Of a DNA stretch of 64,000 nt, positions 22,281 to 36,862 are shown one piece after another. Position numbers and translations under genes: made by a program. Source of the DNA: Pseudorasbora parva (taxonomy: Eukaryota; Chordata; Actinopteri; Cypriniformes; Gobionidae); the NCBI RefSeq assembly GCF_024679245.1, contig NC_090177.1:22944450-23008449 (forward strand), given 5' to 3'. Within the stretch, counting starts at the first letter, position 1. Each line of letters starts with the position of its first letter. Under the pieces are notes generated by a model. The model did not search any database, was not told the DNA's origin, and was given only the letters and a program-made list of their open reading frames with translations.

Positions 22281-23486
22281 TATATATTTTTTTTTATCAT
22301 TGCCCAAAAAATCTGGAAAAAAATCAAAACGAAGAAGAAGAAAAATTCCTATGTACTGTAAATAAAACCAGTTTCCTTAATGACTGTGCTAACAAACACA
22401 GTGTTTGGCATCCTTGCAGGAGCCTTTGTAGCCAAACTACGTTGGCTTGTGGATGGTGTGCTTTACCAGCACATTACATTGGCATACTGTAATTCGAACA
22501 GAGCCAGTGGCGATTCAGTTCCCAGGTCTACGGAGAGGCTCAGAGAAATGTCTCGGCTGGAGGGGCACGTGCAGGAAGAATATACAGCTCAACACAATGT
22601 GGGATCGGCTATGACTAATTGTACCACTTTACAACCCTGACGCTACTTTACAATAAAGTCTGTATTGTTTCGGTTTTGCAGTCTTGCCATTTTGTTTAGC
22701 AGAATTATGAGCAAGTAAAGTGGATAATGCAGGGGCGCTTGGTTTCTAACGTAAACCTCAGACTAATAGTTCCGGGAGGTTTTCATGTGCACTTTCTGCA
22801 CAGATATAGGAGAAATCTATATTTCATAACTGTGCTGTGTGGCTACAGCACCCAATTATCAGCAGATGAGACGGAGGGAAGCCCCGGAGCGTCAAGCCAG
22901 ATATTTAGACCAAGGGAAGCAGGCTTGCAGGGACCAAAACCCCAAGGGCACTGCAGCCTCACGAGCCTTTCCTCCCTCTTTTTTTCCCTTCGTCTACCTC
23001 CCTCCATCCTTACTTCACCTACGGGGTTCAATTAGCGGTGACAGCAGCTCGCACCATGAGCCTGTAGCAGGAAACAGGGCGAGTCGAAATCACTACACCA
23101 GTAGAGAGGCCTACTGCAGACGCAAACATGACAAAACACTCATCTACTCACATTATTGGTGCTCTGTCCTATCAAATGTCTTTGAACTTTTCCCCCCAAT
23201 TGTTTGGCTTAGCACAACAACATGCAACGTTCTGTGGGCAAGCACAGTCGCCATACTCCACCAGTCAGAATTAGTGCACTTTTACTCACACAAACATGTA
23301 TTTTTACATTGACCTCAGCCAACAAATACTGTTCTGTGCCATCCATGTAATAGATACAGCTTCAACACACGGTAAGGTCACTTACAGGTCAAGCATAGCT
23401 CATGGTAGGCAGATGAATATCGATCTAGAGGGACCAGGGACTGTTCACAGGGCAGGCGGCCCACAGATCAGCCCTGGGCAGAGGAA
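22281..23486. other. Mostly unique sequence, no supported gene
   Basis: 22380-23110 is of average G+C and non-repetitive, with short unrecognised ORFs on both strands (for example 22839-23312, 157 codons, no domain). It includes GGGGTTCAATTAGCGGTGAC near 23023-23043. It could contain a non-coding exon or conserved element; nothing decisive is visible. Confidence 0.25.
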
Positions 23487-23755
23487 ATAGAGGTCATGGG
23501 CTAGAGCAAGCACAGTTCATGCGCAATGAACTTTTAACACCTCAAGAAAATCTATAGGGTTAGCCACTCACTGGCCAAAATTACACTATAAACTAACAAG
23601 TACAGTACAGCTGTACACACCGCCCACAATGCACAAAGTATAATTATTTACTGCAGCGGAGTCTTTAGAAATGCCCATAAATAGAAGAATTTTTTTTAAA
23701 TAAATGTTTTTATAAATAAATAAATTCAGGACCATATTACACCCAAAACAAATAT
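23487..23755 (+). repeat. Dispersed repeat, inverted partner of 30515-30778
   Basis: ATAGAGGTCATGGGCTAGAG through CTGTACACACCGCCCACAAT to CCCATAAATAGAAGAA and the flanking ATATTACACCCAA is repeated in inverse orientation at 30515-30778 with only a few mismatches in about 200 bp. Confidence 0.85.
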
Positions 23756-23804
23756 ATAGTTATTGCTGTTTATTAAAACATTTTTTACACAAACAAATAT
23801 AGTT

Positions 23805-25536
<1,732 letters not shown>

Positions 25537-25540
25537 TTAT

Positions 25541-25626
<86 letters not shown>
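25537..25626. repeat. (AT)n microsatellite, about 90 bp
   Basis: AT dinucleotide run with one ATAAAT interruption near 25551. Confidence 0.97.
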
Positions 25627-25631
<5 letters not shown>

Positions 25632-27200
25632 CACAGTTAGTGAATCGTCTGACATTTATGTTATGGAATTACATTTTACATACTGAGCCTTTCAAAACGT
25701 TCTGTACTAAAGTAAAATGGCTTTTATTATATGTGTTTTAATAGTAGTAAATGTGAAGCCACTTTTCATATCCCTGTTCTTATCTGAACGCAAGTGCATT
25801 TGCACTGTGGATGTTGCAACTACAGTTGTCGTCATTGAGCAATCACTCTTCAGTGCAAAGAGGTACCCGAGCGATAAGCAATGGAAAAGTGTGACCCTCG
25901 AGAACGTGGGGCGTGGAATGCAAAATGTGTGCTGCACCTACACACACTCTGGAGGGAAACCCTGCAATCAGTGGGTGCGTTTACAGACACAAAAACATAC
26001 ATACACACACACATACATGAATGCACCATGACTGGGGCTTGTGGGTAACGAAAGTGAGAATGAGGAGGAGCAATGAGCGTAAAAGTGAAAATGTCAGGAG
26101 TGTAGATATAGAACACGAGCCGACCACAGAAGGGCTTGCCTGCGTCGGTGGCGACGTTAAACGCCCCCACGTATATGTGCTGCACTCGTCTTTGATCGCT
26201 CAGGAACCAGTGTTCAGCTCCACAGCTCAATGAGGCCTGCTGCTGAAGCGAGGAGTCAGTTTATCATACACACAGAGATCTTCATCGGTGCATGGAAAAT
26301 CAGATTGCAACCCACACCGACATCGTAAAGGACAAAACAAAGAATACAAACATTCAGAAATGACTCAATGGCCACACAGACCACTCCTCCCACAGATCCA
26401 AATGATTTCCACAATCAATATTTTTTATTGTATGTATTCAAAAAGCCCTCTGTGGGCCGTGTACGACCCTCGAGTCTTTTTCTGTGGCCGGTGTGTTGTT
26501 GTCATCATCATGGCGACCAGAAACTGCAATAACACAATTATGTCTGCTTACCATTTTTATAAGAAGAGTTAGCACCTGTTAGTGGACACTACTGTTCAAA
26601 AGTCAGTAATGTAAACCCTGCATCTATTTAATATGATACATATTCATAAAAAAAATACATGAAAACATTAATATAACAATTTTGTTATAATTTCAAAGAA
26701 CTGGTTTCTATTTTAAAGTCAAAATAAAATCAAAATGGATAACTTTGATGGAATATTTCAGTACTTTTTATACATGAATTATTTTGCATGTGATTTTTTT
26801 ATTTATTCATGTGCCTTCATAATCTTTCATCAAAATAACTTCCTCTCCCTCTTTCTGCAACATCTCATCTCTTCATTAATGATGTGTTTACTGATGTAAG
26901 GGCAGGAAAATCTGTCACTCACATGGCATCACAGCAATAGCAAACCACAATGATCCAATCAATTCCAGATTGACAATATCAAGCCCTGTCCTACTTCTTA
27001 CTTGACAAGTCGTTTCACTCAGATATGTGACCGTAGGGAAGAACATGTATGCATAGATATAGATTTATGAGATGCAATCAACATGCTTATCAATATATTA
27101 CCTACAATTAAATATAAACTTGATGAGCCAGAACAAGTGACAAGTTTCAAAAAAGTGTTTTGTTGTAGTACAAGTTACAGCAGATATACAAGCATCAACA
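25627..27200. other. Gene-free sequence with a possible conserved patch at 26930-27000
   Basis: 26585-26640 begins ACACTACTGTTCAAAAGTCA, a fragment of the dispersed repeat listed at 28622. 26935-26990 reads CAAACCACAATGATCCAATC, AATTCCAGATTGACAATATC, AAGCCCTGTCC, which looks like vertebrate non-coding conserved sequence but cannot be verified here. No coding exon supported. Confidence 0.3.
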
Positions 27201-28621
27201 AATAATCTTAATTTATGTCTTTATGTTCATGTTTTTGGCATTATCAGCTCCAAATGAAGAAAATAATTCAAGCCTCCCTGCACTTTTGCTTTTCTCCTTC
27301 TCCAGAAAGAAGGCAGAAAACAGCCAAACAGGGACCCATGAAAATTTAAGCTGGGGTTATCGATTGGTGGGGGGAGTCAGGGAAAGGTCATCCCTATCTG
27401 AACATCAACAAGCAGAACGCTGCAAGCAGCTCCGTAGTGCCAATCCTCACCCAACCTGCAGCCTTACGGCACTCTGTCTGATCTCCGGCTGTTGTACCAC
27501 CACTCTCTGCCACGTATTCTGCTCCAACACATTAACATCTATAACCTAAATATGACGTGTCAGCCATCAAGTTAACAGCATAAGCCTTACTTTTTCTCTG
27601 TGCTGCTTATCTATCTCCTCTTCCTCAGACATATACCCATGCGCGCGCACGCACGCAGGAATTGCGCAAGGTAGTAACCCCCCTCCAGCGATGTTCATAT
27701 CCTGCAGGAGCCCTCGGGTTCTAACCTGTCAATATCGTGCGGTGTGGCAGGGCGGTTCTCCTCCCCTTGGCGGATCAGTTAACCTCCTCACTGGCTGGGA
27801 CAGCACTGCAGATCCTTCTCCACACGCACATGACCTTCAACACAGTATGAGAGGCACGGCTTAATGCAATCTCTGAATACATATAAATTAGAATGCTTTT
27901 AAATAGGTTTATTTAGCATGATCTGATAAGACATTATGTAAAATCAGAGACTGTGTAGAGAGGAAACAGCCCCTCTCATAGAAAAACTAACACAAGAAAT
28001 ACTGTTGACTAGCCTAAAAAAAAAATATATTTTATCTTTTGTATTCTTTATGCTAAAAAGGTTCAGATTTCCATTTCCAGCCTTTTCCAATTCAAGAGAT
28101 ACACTTGTATTACTACAAAGTAACTGCACTGGTGCATTGATCAGATGTCCACCGAGTGGACGGACTTGCCTCAAATGGACCTTGTCATACAATATTGTAT
28201 CCCCTTGGACCCTAAAGTGAACCCATTGGCTGAACCTTTTTTTTTTTTTAATGGGTACTCTGGTGCACAATTCGGAAAAAATATATCAATAAATCCTGAA
28301 AATAACATTTTTAAAGGACATATATTGTTATTAACATTAAAAATAGTACAATTAAAAATGTCTCTATGTTTTCAGTCAGCCTTTAGTTAGCAAGCTAACA
28401 GCTTAGGCTACTAGCTTAGCATAGTATTATGTAAATAGAAAAGTTCTAGAAAAGTTAGAACAAGATGTCAGTATAAGTGTACAAAACACTATATTTTTAA
28501 TATCCCACTGAGGAATGGCAACACAATAGCCACAAAAGACATTAAGGGGGACATGTCTCATCCAAAATTCAGATTAAAAGTCCCCAGTCAACTAATTAAT
28601 CCTGAAACTTAATATTTGGTA
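27201..28621. other. Gene-free sequence with GC-richer unique patch at 27640-27850
   Basis: 27640-27660 is a GCGCGCACGCACGC tract. 27700-27830 holds TCTAACCTGTCAATATCGTG and CTTGGCGGATCAGTTAACC, non-repetitive. The 108-codon ORF at 27223-27549 shows no known domain. Nothing firm. Confidence 0.25.
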
Positions 28622-29065
28622 CACTACCGGTCAAAAAGTTGAAGATTTATACTTTTTATTTTTGTTACTTTAAACTTTTATTTAGCAAGGATGCATTGAA
28701 ATGATCAACAATGACAGTAAAGACACTTATAATACTAACATTTATATTTTAAAAAAAAAATGCTAATCTTTTGAACTTTCTATTAATCAATGAATCCTGA
28801 ATCCTATGTTTCCACAAAAAAGTTTAGCTGCACAAATATTTTCAACATTTATGATAATCAGGAATGTTTCTTGAGCACCAAATCAACATATTAGAATGAT
28901 TTCGGTAGGGTCATGTGACTAAAGCCTGGAGTAAGGCTGCAGAAAAATTGTCATCACAGGAATAAATTACATATTAAAATATATTAAAATGCAAAACAGC
29001 TCATTTAAATTCTAATAGTTATTGTAATAGTTATTTTTTATCAAATAAATGCAGCCTTGGTCTTT
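28622..29065 (-). repeat. Dispersed 'ACACTACCGGTCAAAAAGTT' repeat
   Basis: Starts ACACTACCGGTCAAAAAGTT and ends ATCAAATAAATGCAGCCTTGGTC. The middle shows CAGTAAAGACACTTATAATA and ATCAGGAATGTTTCTTGAGC. It is the longest copy in the window of the family also at 7439, 20215 and 44119. Element class uncertain. Confidence 0.7.
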
Positions 29066-30250
29066 GAAAGTCTTCATTTATTTATTTATAATATATACTT
29101 ATACATTTATGAAAAAGAGAAAAACACAAACAAACCTTCTGAATGCTGGTGTATGCAGTACTGTGCATGTAGTATGATAATTTCTTGTCTTAAATGATAT
29201 GTGTAAAGGTGAACATGTACAGGCACGTCACGCACAGATCCCCTTACTGCGAGACGCTGGCAGCATATACTTATATCTCTGGTTTCTCCCATGTATGCAT
29301 GTGTGGCGGACTATATTAAATCCCTCTTACAGTAGAGGTGTCATGTTGCGGCTGCTGCTTTATAGCTGGTGCCGGGGCAGACTGGTGGTGAGGAGTGGCG
29401 GCATTATCCGCATGCAGAGGAATGTCTCGTCTCCCACCATTCCAGGCAACTTCAGGTACAGCAGTGTTAAAAACCCAGCGAGGTGCAGAACCACCAGTGA
29501 TACACGCCTCTAGGTCAATTACAACTTATTACAGGTCTTGGCACCATATTGTGTTGCTTTGGCCTATACCCACCCCTGAAGTTGTATTTCTACTTGTGGT
29601 GTAAAAAAAAAGAGAAAAATAAAGACTATTTGTTATGCGTTTGAGATCTCATTGCAGCCTTACCTAGTTGCCCTAGAGCAGATTTGGGGAAGGAAAAGTT
29701 GTCATTTCATTTTAGGGTTATATTTATGATGTAAAATTTCTATTAAATTCATATTAACTCATTATTAGTAGTTTTTGTATCTTCCTTTTGATGTACAGTC
29801 AAAGTTGGAGTCAATGACAGGGGAACCCCCGCAGGAAGGTGACAGAAAAACAACAAATGGTGACAAAGACACATAACATACATATATGAATGATTAACAG
29901 AGACATCTGCCACTACTGAATTATAGATCGGCCTAAGTCAAACATATGGCCACCGAGTCCAATGTGTTAGAGGTACAAAATGCTTCTTGTTATGGCATTA
30001 ATTGAAAACTCACTTACCATGTTTACATGCACATCATTTTCCAAATAAGGTCCATATTCTGGTTAAGGCTTTAATCTGAAAAAGATATGGGTGCTATAAA
30101 TTAAAACATGTATACGTCATGAAACTCTTAAAATTAAATGGTCATGTTTTTATTAGTTCACTTTACAAAATCTGTCATTATTTACTCGTCAACGTGTTGC
30201 TCCAAGTCTGTAGGACCTTTTTCATTTGTTAGTAGTAATATATATTTGTA
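29066..30250. other. Gene-free sequence
   Basis: 29330-29510 is GC-richer and unique. Short ORFs have no domains. Nothing supported. Confidence 0.3.
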
Positions 30251-30901
30251 AGTATACTGTAAAAAAAATATTGTTGGTTTAACTTAAAGTAAGTAACCTG
30301 GTTGCCTTAAAATTTTGAGTTTATTGAAATACATTTTTTTGAGTTGATACAATGAAATTGGTTTGATAAATAGAAACTCAAAATATTATTGTATCTGAAC
30401 CACTTTTTTAAAAAAAAATATAAATCATGAAAATAGCACAATTTGGTTTCACTGCGTCATTTTTTCAAAAATTACCCAATATGCTTCTTTAAAAATAATA
30501 ATAATAATAAAATTGGGTGTAATATGGTACTGTATTTATTTATTTATTTATAAAAACAATTATCTTAAACATTTTTCTTCTATTTATGGGCATTTCTAAA
30601 GACTCCGCTGCTGTAAATAATTATACTTTGTGCATTGTGGGCGGTGTGTACAGCTGTACTGTACTTGTTAGTTTATGGTGTAATTTTGGTCAGTGAGTGG
30701 CTAACCCTATAGATTTTCTTGAACTGTTAAAAGCTCATTGCGCATGAACTGTGCTCGCTCTAGCCCATGACCTCTATATCTTTTAATAATACTTGAATAA
30801 AGGTTGTCAATTCTCAAAAATGTTAACTGTATTAACTCAAATTTTTAATTTCAATGAATTCAAAATTAAGGCAACCAGGTAACTTTTTTTTTAACAGTGA
30901 T
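30251..30901. mobile_element. Inverted-repeat element with 'ACTGTAAAAAAA / GGTTGCCTTAAAATTTTGAG' ends
   Basis: The left end (CTGTAAAAAAAATATTGTTG, AGTAACCTGGTTGCCTTAAA, TTTTGAGTT) is mirrored at the right (AACTCAAATTTTTAATTTCA, TTAAGGCAACCAGGTAACTT, TTTTTTTTAACAGTG). It encloses the 30515-30778 repeat. No coding capacity. Confidence 0.65.
30515..30778 (-). repeat. Inverted copy of the 23487-23755 repeat
   Basis: Reverse complement matches 23487-23755 at roughly 95% by eye, including GGGCGGTGTGTACAGCTGTA and TCTAGCCCATGACCTCTAT. It lies inside the 30251-30901 element. Confidence 0.85.
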
Positions 30902-31299
30902 AATAAAATTAATACATTTTAAACAAGGTGTGCAAACAACACAAGTCAACAACACAGAATCCCATTTACTTTCAATATATAGACTGAAGAAAGCCAGTCA
31001 AATGGGTTTGGAATGACATGACGGTGAAAAAAAATGCTTGCAGAAAGAATGTTTCGTTACATTGGATATTCCAAATATGACCCAAAATTCTGACTAAAAC
31101 AAGTCTTATTTACATTTATAGAAGCTGGAATACTGGCAGAATCTGGTCAAGAAAATCAGAATATTTCATTAGCTACATTTAGTTAATGTGTGATATTGTG
31201 GTGCAGTGACATTTTTTTTAAATAATTATTATTATTTAATTATGTGTAAAACGTTTTCTTAACATGTTGTGGACAAATAAAAAATAATTTTAAAAAAGA

Positions 31300-31640
31300 G
31301 TATAAAATACAGCCACCTTCCTCCTCCCCACCATATTATCCCAGGTTGGTAAAGACTGCCACTGTGCCATTTCTCTATAATTCCTGGTCTTTTGGAGGAG
31401 ATTGTACTTCCAGCTGAGCGTATGGAGAACAGCCTCACCGGGGACCAGTTCGATCTCAGCCTTACTTCAGAGGATTAGCCTCTTATCAAGCGCCTAAAAG
31501 CTGCTGTAAGAACTGTCTCTAATTACCCTATCTTTAATTAACCAACACGTCAGCCCAGCCACCCAGGAGCTGCCGGCTCCTCACAGACACAGTGCCTGAC
31601 TTCAGGAGGAGGCCTTCAATTCACCACATATAATAGAAAG
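31300..31640. promoter_or_regulatory. Candidate conserved non-coding / regulatory element
   Basis: Unique sequence amid repeats: TCTCTAATTACCCTATCTTT, AATTAACCAACACGTCAGCC and CCAGGAGCTGCCGGCTCC. Two homeodomain TAATTA/TTAATTAA cores sit beside GC-rich motifs. No ORF of note. Inference from motif style only. Confidence 0.25.
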
Positions 31641-31889
31641 TGTGTTATTTCTGTATTTATTCAGGCTTCTAATTCTGCTAAGGTAAATCACCAAGACCAG
31701 AGCTAACTAGACTTCTGAACTGAAGAGGAAAATCTCTGCATTTTTTTAGTCTACAAACTAAACAAACTGTCAAAACAGTTTCATTAAGTTTATGTATTAT
31801 TTTACATTGCTTCAAATATACAAATAGAGGTTGTATTTTAATTTAATTTAACCATGAGTGGTAACAAAAAAAACTACTTATTTCATGTT

Positions 31890-31990
31890 TTAAAGGGATA
31901 GTTCACCTAAAGAATCACGCTCAAGTTGTTTCAAACCCGTATGACCTTCTTCGGGACATAAAAGATGATATTTTTAAGAATGTTGGTAGA
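31890..31990 (+). repeat. Single-ended MITE fragment ('TTAAAGGGATAGTTCACC')
   Basis: TTTTAAAGGGATAGTTCACC followed by TCAAACCCGTATGACCTTCT and AAGAATGTTGGTA, the usual left portion of the family; the other end is missing. Confidence 0.7.
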
Positions 31991-32640
31991 TAGTGATACA
32001 ATAACATGCAATCAACATAACTTTATATTTGGTCTTGGTTTCCCGCTAAATGAAAGCTTTAGTTTATTAAGCCAATCACAGTGATGTGGAGGCACGGTCT
32101 CCTTTAATGTGACTTTATTTCTCCAGTATTTATTTGACCACCTTCATATGCCATACCTTAGAACTTCAATCAGAAGCAATGAGCTCAATGTAGGTATTAA
32201 GACTCTCTTTGATGCTTTATCTCTTGGTTTCATTATTGGACACTATTCACTGTTTTGTTTTTTGTTTTTTCAGGGAAAATATCTGATCTGGTGTTTTGTA
32301 GTATTTCTTGGTTTTATTTTTGCACGGTCGATGACTTCCTCATTCTACTGTATTGAAGTAAGCACTGCCTGCCTCCTTTGAGAAAATGCCCCTGGCCTAA
32401 ACCCACCACTGCAAATCTCAGAGGGAACCCTCCCACAGCCCATATACAGTCCACACCTACTGCTTTTCCATGCTTTTGCTAACTGCTGATAATCATCTGC
32501 AATGGAAAGTGTGTGGGGGGCTTGCAGGAAACCCTTCAACTACTGTGCCATGTTGCTTAAACCTAGAACACATACACTAAAAAAAGCACAAAGCAATTAG
32601 TCAACGCTCAAACAAAACGACTCGGATGTAAACGCAAAAA
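31991..32640. other. Gene-free sequence
   Basis: The 90-codon hydrophobic-looking ORF at 32109-32381 is AT-driven and matches no family I recognise. No repeat. Confidence 0.3.
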
Positions 32641-33110
32641 GAAACATGGCAGTTTAGAGCATGAGACGCTGCATTTATCTCATTAATAGAAATCAAATTG
32701 GTCAGGTGGCAGTGGGGAACGCCAGTGCCTTGGCATGTCCCTGCCAACAAAATGAAGGGGAGAGGATTGCAGAGCCCTGCGGTCACGCCACCCCGGTTCT
32801 CCTCAAGCCAGCCGGAGGTCGGCCAGAGTGCGCATACATTAATGGCCTTCCACACTAATTGCTTCTCACTTAGACAAATCTCTGCAAATCACGGGGCGAG
32901 CCAGCAGCGCTGCTGATGCCCCCCGGGAGAGGAGACGGCAGGCAGGCGGGCGGGAGAGAGCGAGGGGTGAGGGGGAGGAGGGAAGCGCCGCCAGGAGCGT
33001 GTGCGGTGTGGGCGCCTCTGAAAGGCGAGGGGGGAAGCGATCCCTTGAGGGAGAGGGAGTAAGAAACACAGAGAGAGAGAAAGAGAATAGATACATACAG
33101 AGGCCTGTAC
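32641..33110. promoter_or_regulatory. GC-rich unique block, candidate regulatory sequence
   Basis: 32660-32885 contains CTCATTAATAGAAATCAAAT, CCACACTAATTGCTTCTC and GC-rich stretches between. 32890-33060 is strongly GC-rich (GAGAGGAGACGGCAGGCAGG, GGAAGCGCCGCCAGGAGC). The ORFs on both strands here are simple-sequence or composition-driven. It could be a conserved enhancer or a non-coding first exon. Confidence 0.25.
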
Positions 33111-33111
33111 G

Positions 33112-33182
<71 letters not shown>
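33111..33182. repeat. (CA)n microsatellite, about 72 bp
   Basis: Uninterrupted CA after GCACGCA. Confidence 0.98.
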
Positions 33183-33185
<3 letters not shown>

Positions 33186-33458
33186 TGCTCGGAGAGATTG
33201 GTCCAGGCAAGGCAGACCTTGCCAGCCTCAGCCCCCTGATCCCCTGCAAACATGCTCAGATCTGCCCCCACCTCCTCCAGCTCCCTATCTCGACGCTCAA
33301 ACACCAGCCCAGGGAGGGGAAAGATGAAAAAAAATAAAAATCAATAGCACAGATGGATAGCCGGATAACAGGGTCCGGCATGCTCCGGCAGTAAGGCAAT
33401 CCAGAGGGTGCCCTCACAACTTCCACACAAGCAAAAAGAAGACCAGCACGAGGCCGTT

Positions 33459-33461
<3 letters not shown>

Positions 33462-33511
<50 letters not shown>
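33462..33511. repeat. (GA)n microsatellite, about 50 bp
   Basis: Uninterrupted AG dinucleotides. Confidence 0.98.
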
Positions 33512-33518
<7 letters not shown>

Positions 33519-34890
33519 TGCACAGAGACGATCTGCCCTGAGAGTCTAATCACACCCCCACACCTGTGTTCCAGCCCTCATTTATCCAGCCTTCCCACAC
33601 ACACCCACCAACCAACCAAAACACTCGTTTATTTTCCGACTGCTGTCCTCCCTTCTGTTTTTTTTACTCATCTTCATCAGGCCTTCAACTCTAAACTTCA
33701 GGAAATCAGATAATCTGCAGAGCTGACCATACCAGGTTCATCAACATCAACAGTTTAGTACAGTGACAGTCCAAATATTCATTGATGCTCTTTAGAAGAA
33801 CACATTAATAACCATTTACTAACAATATGATGGTTGAATTACATTTAAGCATTTCTCAATTTCTGGAGCCAAAGACCCAAAATTAACAAAAAGGCTGCAA
33901 ACATTTAATTGGACATAACACAAACAAGGGGTTAAAAACTTCTGAATGCATATGCAGGAGCAGATGGTCCTCAATAAATAAATAAATATTTATTTATTAA
34001 AGCTGAATCAATTAACCTTTGAGCTCATGGTTTAATAAAAAATGGGTAGTGTAGTATTGTGTTGTAAATTAAAAAATTATAGTATCTATCTATCTATCCA
34101 TCCATTATTTCAATTACAACTTTATTAATATTTTAATTAAAAAAATATATATATTATTAATCTTTGTATATTCCCTAATAAACTTTTCATTTAACTGTTA
34201 AACTTGAAGTAGTTTTATCAACTTAATTATCAACTCAATACTGTACCATAAACATGGGTAACAATATTTAGTAACATTGTGCCATCACAAAATTCAGGAA
34301 TTTTCCACAGACCCCAATTTGAGAAACGCTGCATTAGAGGAATCTATTTGGATTGAATTGAAGTAAGTAAAAATGTTCACTCACTACTGTATTTTACAAC
34401 CAAACTGGGAACAGCTTGTCATCTTGTATATGACTTCTCCTGTTGGACACTGTATAGCCCAGGAAACACACTTCACAAGGTCCTCACCTCAGCACTTAGC
34501 ACTACTAGACCATTTCAAGCATGGACAATTAATGGCAAGAACCGTAATGACTATACTGATGTCCGGCAAACTGTCAGCTGTAATGAGTTAAATGAACACT
34601 AAGTGTTGTAATCAGAGAAATAGAGCCAGCCTCTTTAGAAGACACTGATGTGTGTCATTCATAATGATGTCACATTGATGAAGCTCATTGTAGACTGGAA
34701 GACAATAGATGCATCTTTAGCACCACCTAGCGATAAAGGTTAAAAGTAATCTTATGGCAGGCACCATCAATCCATCCTAGGAGTATATGACTTTCTTCTT
34801 TCTTATGAACACAATCAGAGTTATATTAATAAATATCCTGACGCTTGAGTTTGAAGCTCAAAAAAACGCTACCATCCATCATATAAATAC
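33512..34890. other. Gene-free AT-rich sequence
   Basis: No exon or element recognised; a short TATC run near 34082-34098. Confidence 0.35.
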
Positions 34891-34894
34891 TCCA

Positions 34895-35225
34895 GTCGGC
34901 TCCGGGGGGGTTAATAAAGGCCTTCTTAAGAGCAAATAGATGGGTTTTGTAAAATAAAATATCCATATTTAGAAACTTTATGAAGTAAAATATCTAGCTT
35001 CCACCAGACCACCTCTTCAGTATTCAATTTACGCAGAAAGTGTAATACCTCTTCGATTTCAAAGTGCTTACTCTACGTCACGCCAGTTATGCATTTTTTC
35101 ATAAGTTGAAAGCGAAAGGTGGTCTGGTGGGCGCTACATATTTTACTTTATAAAATGTTAAAGATGGATATTTTTCTTACAAAACCCCATGGATTCGCTT
35201 CCGAAGGCCTTTATTAATCCCCTTT
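34895..35225. mobile_element. Foldback element, about 330 bp
   Basis: Left arm GGGGTTAATAAAGGCCTTCT ... TTTTGTAAAATAAAATATCC ... TCTAGCTTCCACCAGACCAC. It is mirrored by the right arm GGTGGTCTGGTGGGCGCTAC ... ATGGATATTTTTCTTACAAA ... GAAGGCCTTTATTAATCCCC. A half-copy lies at 13300-13425. Confidence 0.8.
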
Positions 35226-36400
35226 GAAACATTTCTGAGACTAAATGTATGTAACATTAAAAACATAAAATCATGTTTGTATAACTAAAAAAATATATTT
35301 TGAGAATAAAAAGAAACATGTCTTGAATGGTCACATTTTCAACAACAACAAAAAACTTACAAAGTAATGACAATAAGTAATAAATACAGGGACAAAATTG
35401 CACCCTTAATGTGCTAGACTCTTGGTAAGGAAAGTGAGAGGAAGTGGAGACTAAAGTAGAGAGTGAGTGCAGGTCAGAGTGTAGATGAGGACAACAGCAC
35501 ATTTGTGGTGAGCATAAGTTTGATATGCTGTGTTGGTGAATAGATGAGGTGAGGTGAACACCATTCCTTTGCTACTCTTTGGATATGATGCCTTCTGGTG
35601 GTCGTACTGGGGCATAACAGAAAAACAAAACCAGCTCCCTACTTACACAACAAGCAATAACAACTTTATGAGAGCAACGGGGAGTTGCGATGCCATAAAA
35701 AGATGAACCTTTTTTTTCTTAATATAAACAGTAACATATAGGTATAAAAAAAAAAAATCCAAATCACAACTGACATCACCATCCATTCATTTCCACTCAC
35801 AATCATGTGATCTCAGCAGATCAGAAACAAGCTCATAAGACATTTTGTCTTCCACTTCTAAAGTTCAGGTTTTGTGAATTCTGGCCTACAAATCCACAAA
35901 GCTTAAAGATTTGGCAAACAGACGATCTAGCTGATCAAAAACGTCACAAAAATACGCATTCAGCGGTTTATATATAAATCAGTTGAAATAGGCAGTTATG
36001 TTTGAAATACTACTCAAAAATAATAACACCATTTTGTAATTCATCCCTCGTTCAATTCAAGGCAATACAATGTTTACATTGATCTAAAGAAAAACTCAGT
36101 ATGATATTTCCAGAAACAGACCCTTTATGTGATCATTGTGGGTTTGCACCAGCATCATTGGCACATGTTTTGGGGATGCTATACATTGTCAACCTGCTAG
36201 AAAAATGTTTCTCTGACTTTGTCAAGAATATATATTGTAAAAGCCTATTGATCTACTTCCCCTGATGGGGGTTCTAGGTATTGCAGAATATAAGTTAAAG
36301 AGTTCATGCTGAACATGAACAAAATGTTATAAAATTAAGAGTTGTACATATGAGTATTTCTGTGCTAAAAGGTGTTTCGGAAAGGTTTTTCTTGTTCCCA
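35226..36400. other. Gene-free AT-rich sequence
   Basis: No feature recognised. Confidence 0.35.
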
Positions 36401-36740
36401 CTTTATATTAGGTGGCATTAACTACTATGTACTTACATCAAAAAATAAGTACAATGTACTTATTGTGTTCATATTGTACTGCAAAACACTTGCTGATATT
36501 GAGGTTGATATGGGTAAAGTTAGGGACAGGTGTGGTGTGGGTAAGTTTAAGGGTAGGGTTATGTGTAAGGAAAGTGTCAGCAGTGTGTGTAATCATATAA
36601 TTACAGAAATTAATTACAGATGTAATTACGTACAGCCATTTTTTTTAATGTAGTAAGTACAATGTAAAAACATGTATGTACACAATAAGAGCATTGTATC
36701 AAATTATTAATTTAAATTTTAGTACATAGTAGTTAAGTTA
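36401..36740. repeat. Dispersed repeat ('CCCACTTTATATTAGGTGGC ... TACTATGTACT')
   Basis: ATTAACTACTATGTACTTAC at the left and TAGTACATAGTAGTTAAGTT at the right face each other. The middle has GGGTAAGTTTAAGGGTAGGG, common in fish repeats. No coding capacity. Confidence 0.55.
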
Positions 36741-36862
36741 GGATAAAGTAGTTGGTTGTGAGAGAAAGAAAACCTTGTTCAGATTCCCAAATCGTTAAAG
36801 GAACTGTATGTAAGAAATGTATTTCAATTAATCATAAAATGGTCCTGATATGTCACTAGACA

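Noticed and set aside
22839..23312. 157-codon ORF as a gene
   Set aside because: No domain, biased amino acid content, competing ORFs in other frames and no convincing start context.
32866..33337. Overlapping 97-144-codon ORFs on both strands
   Set aside because: They contain the (CA)n array and GC-rich low-complexity sequence. No domain, splice signals or consistent frame preference.
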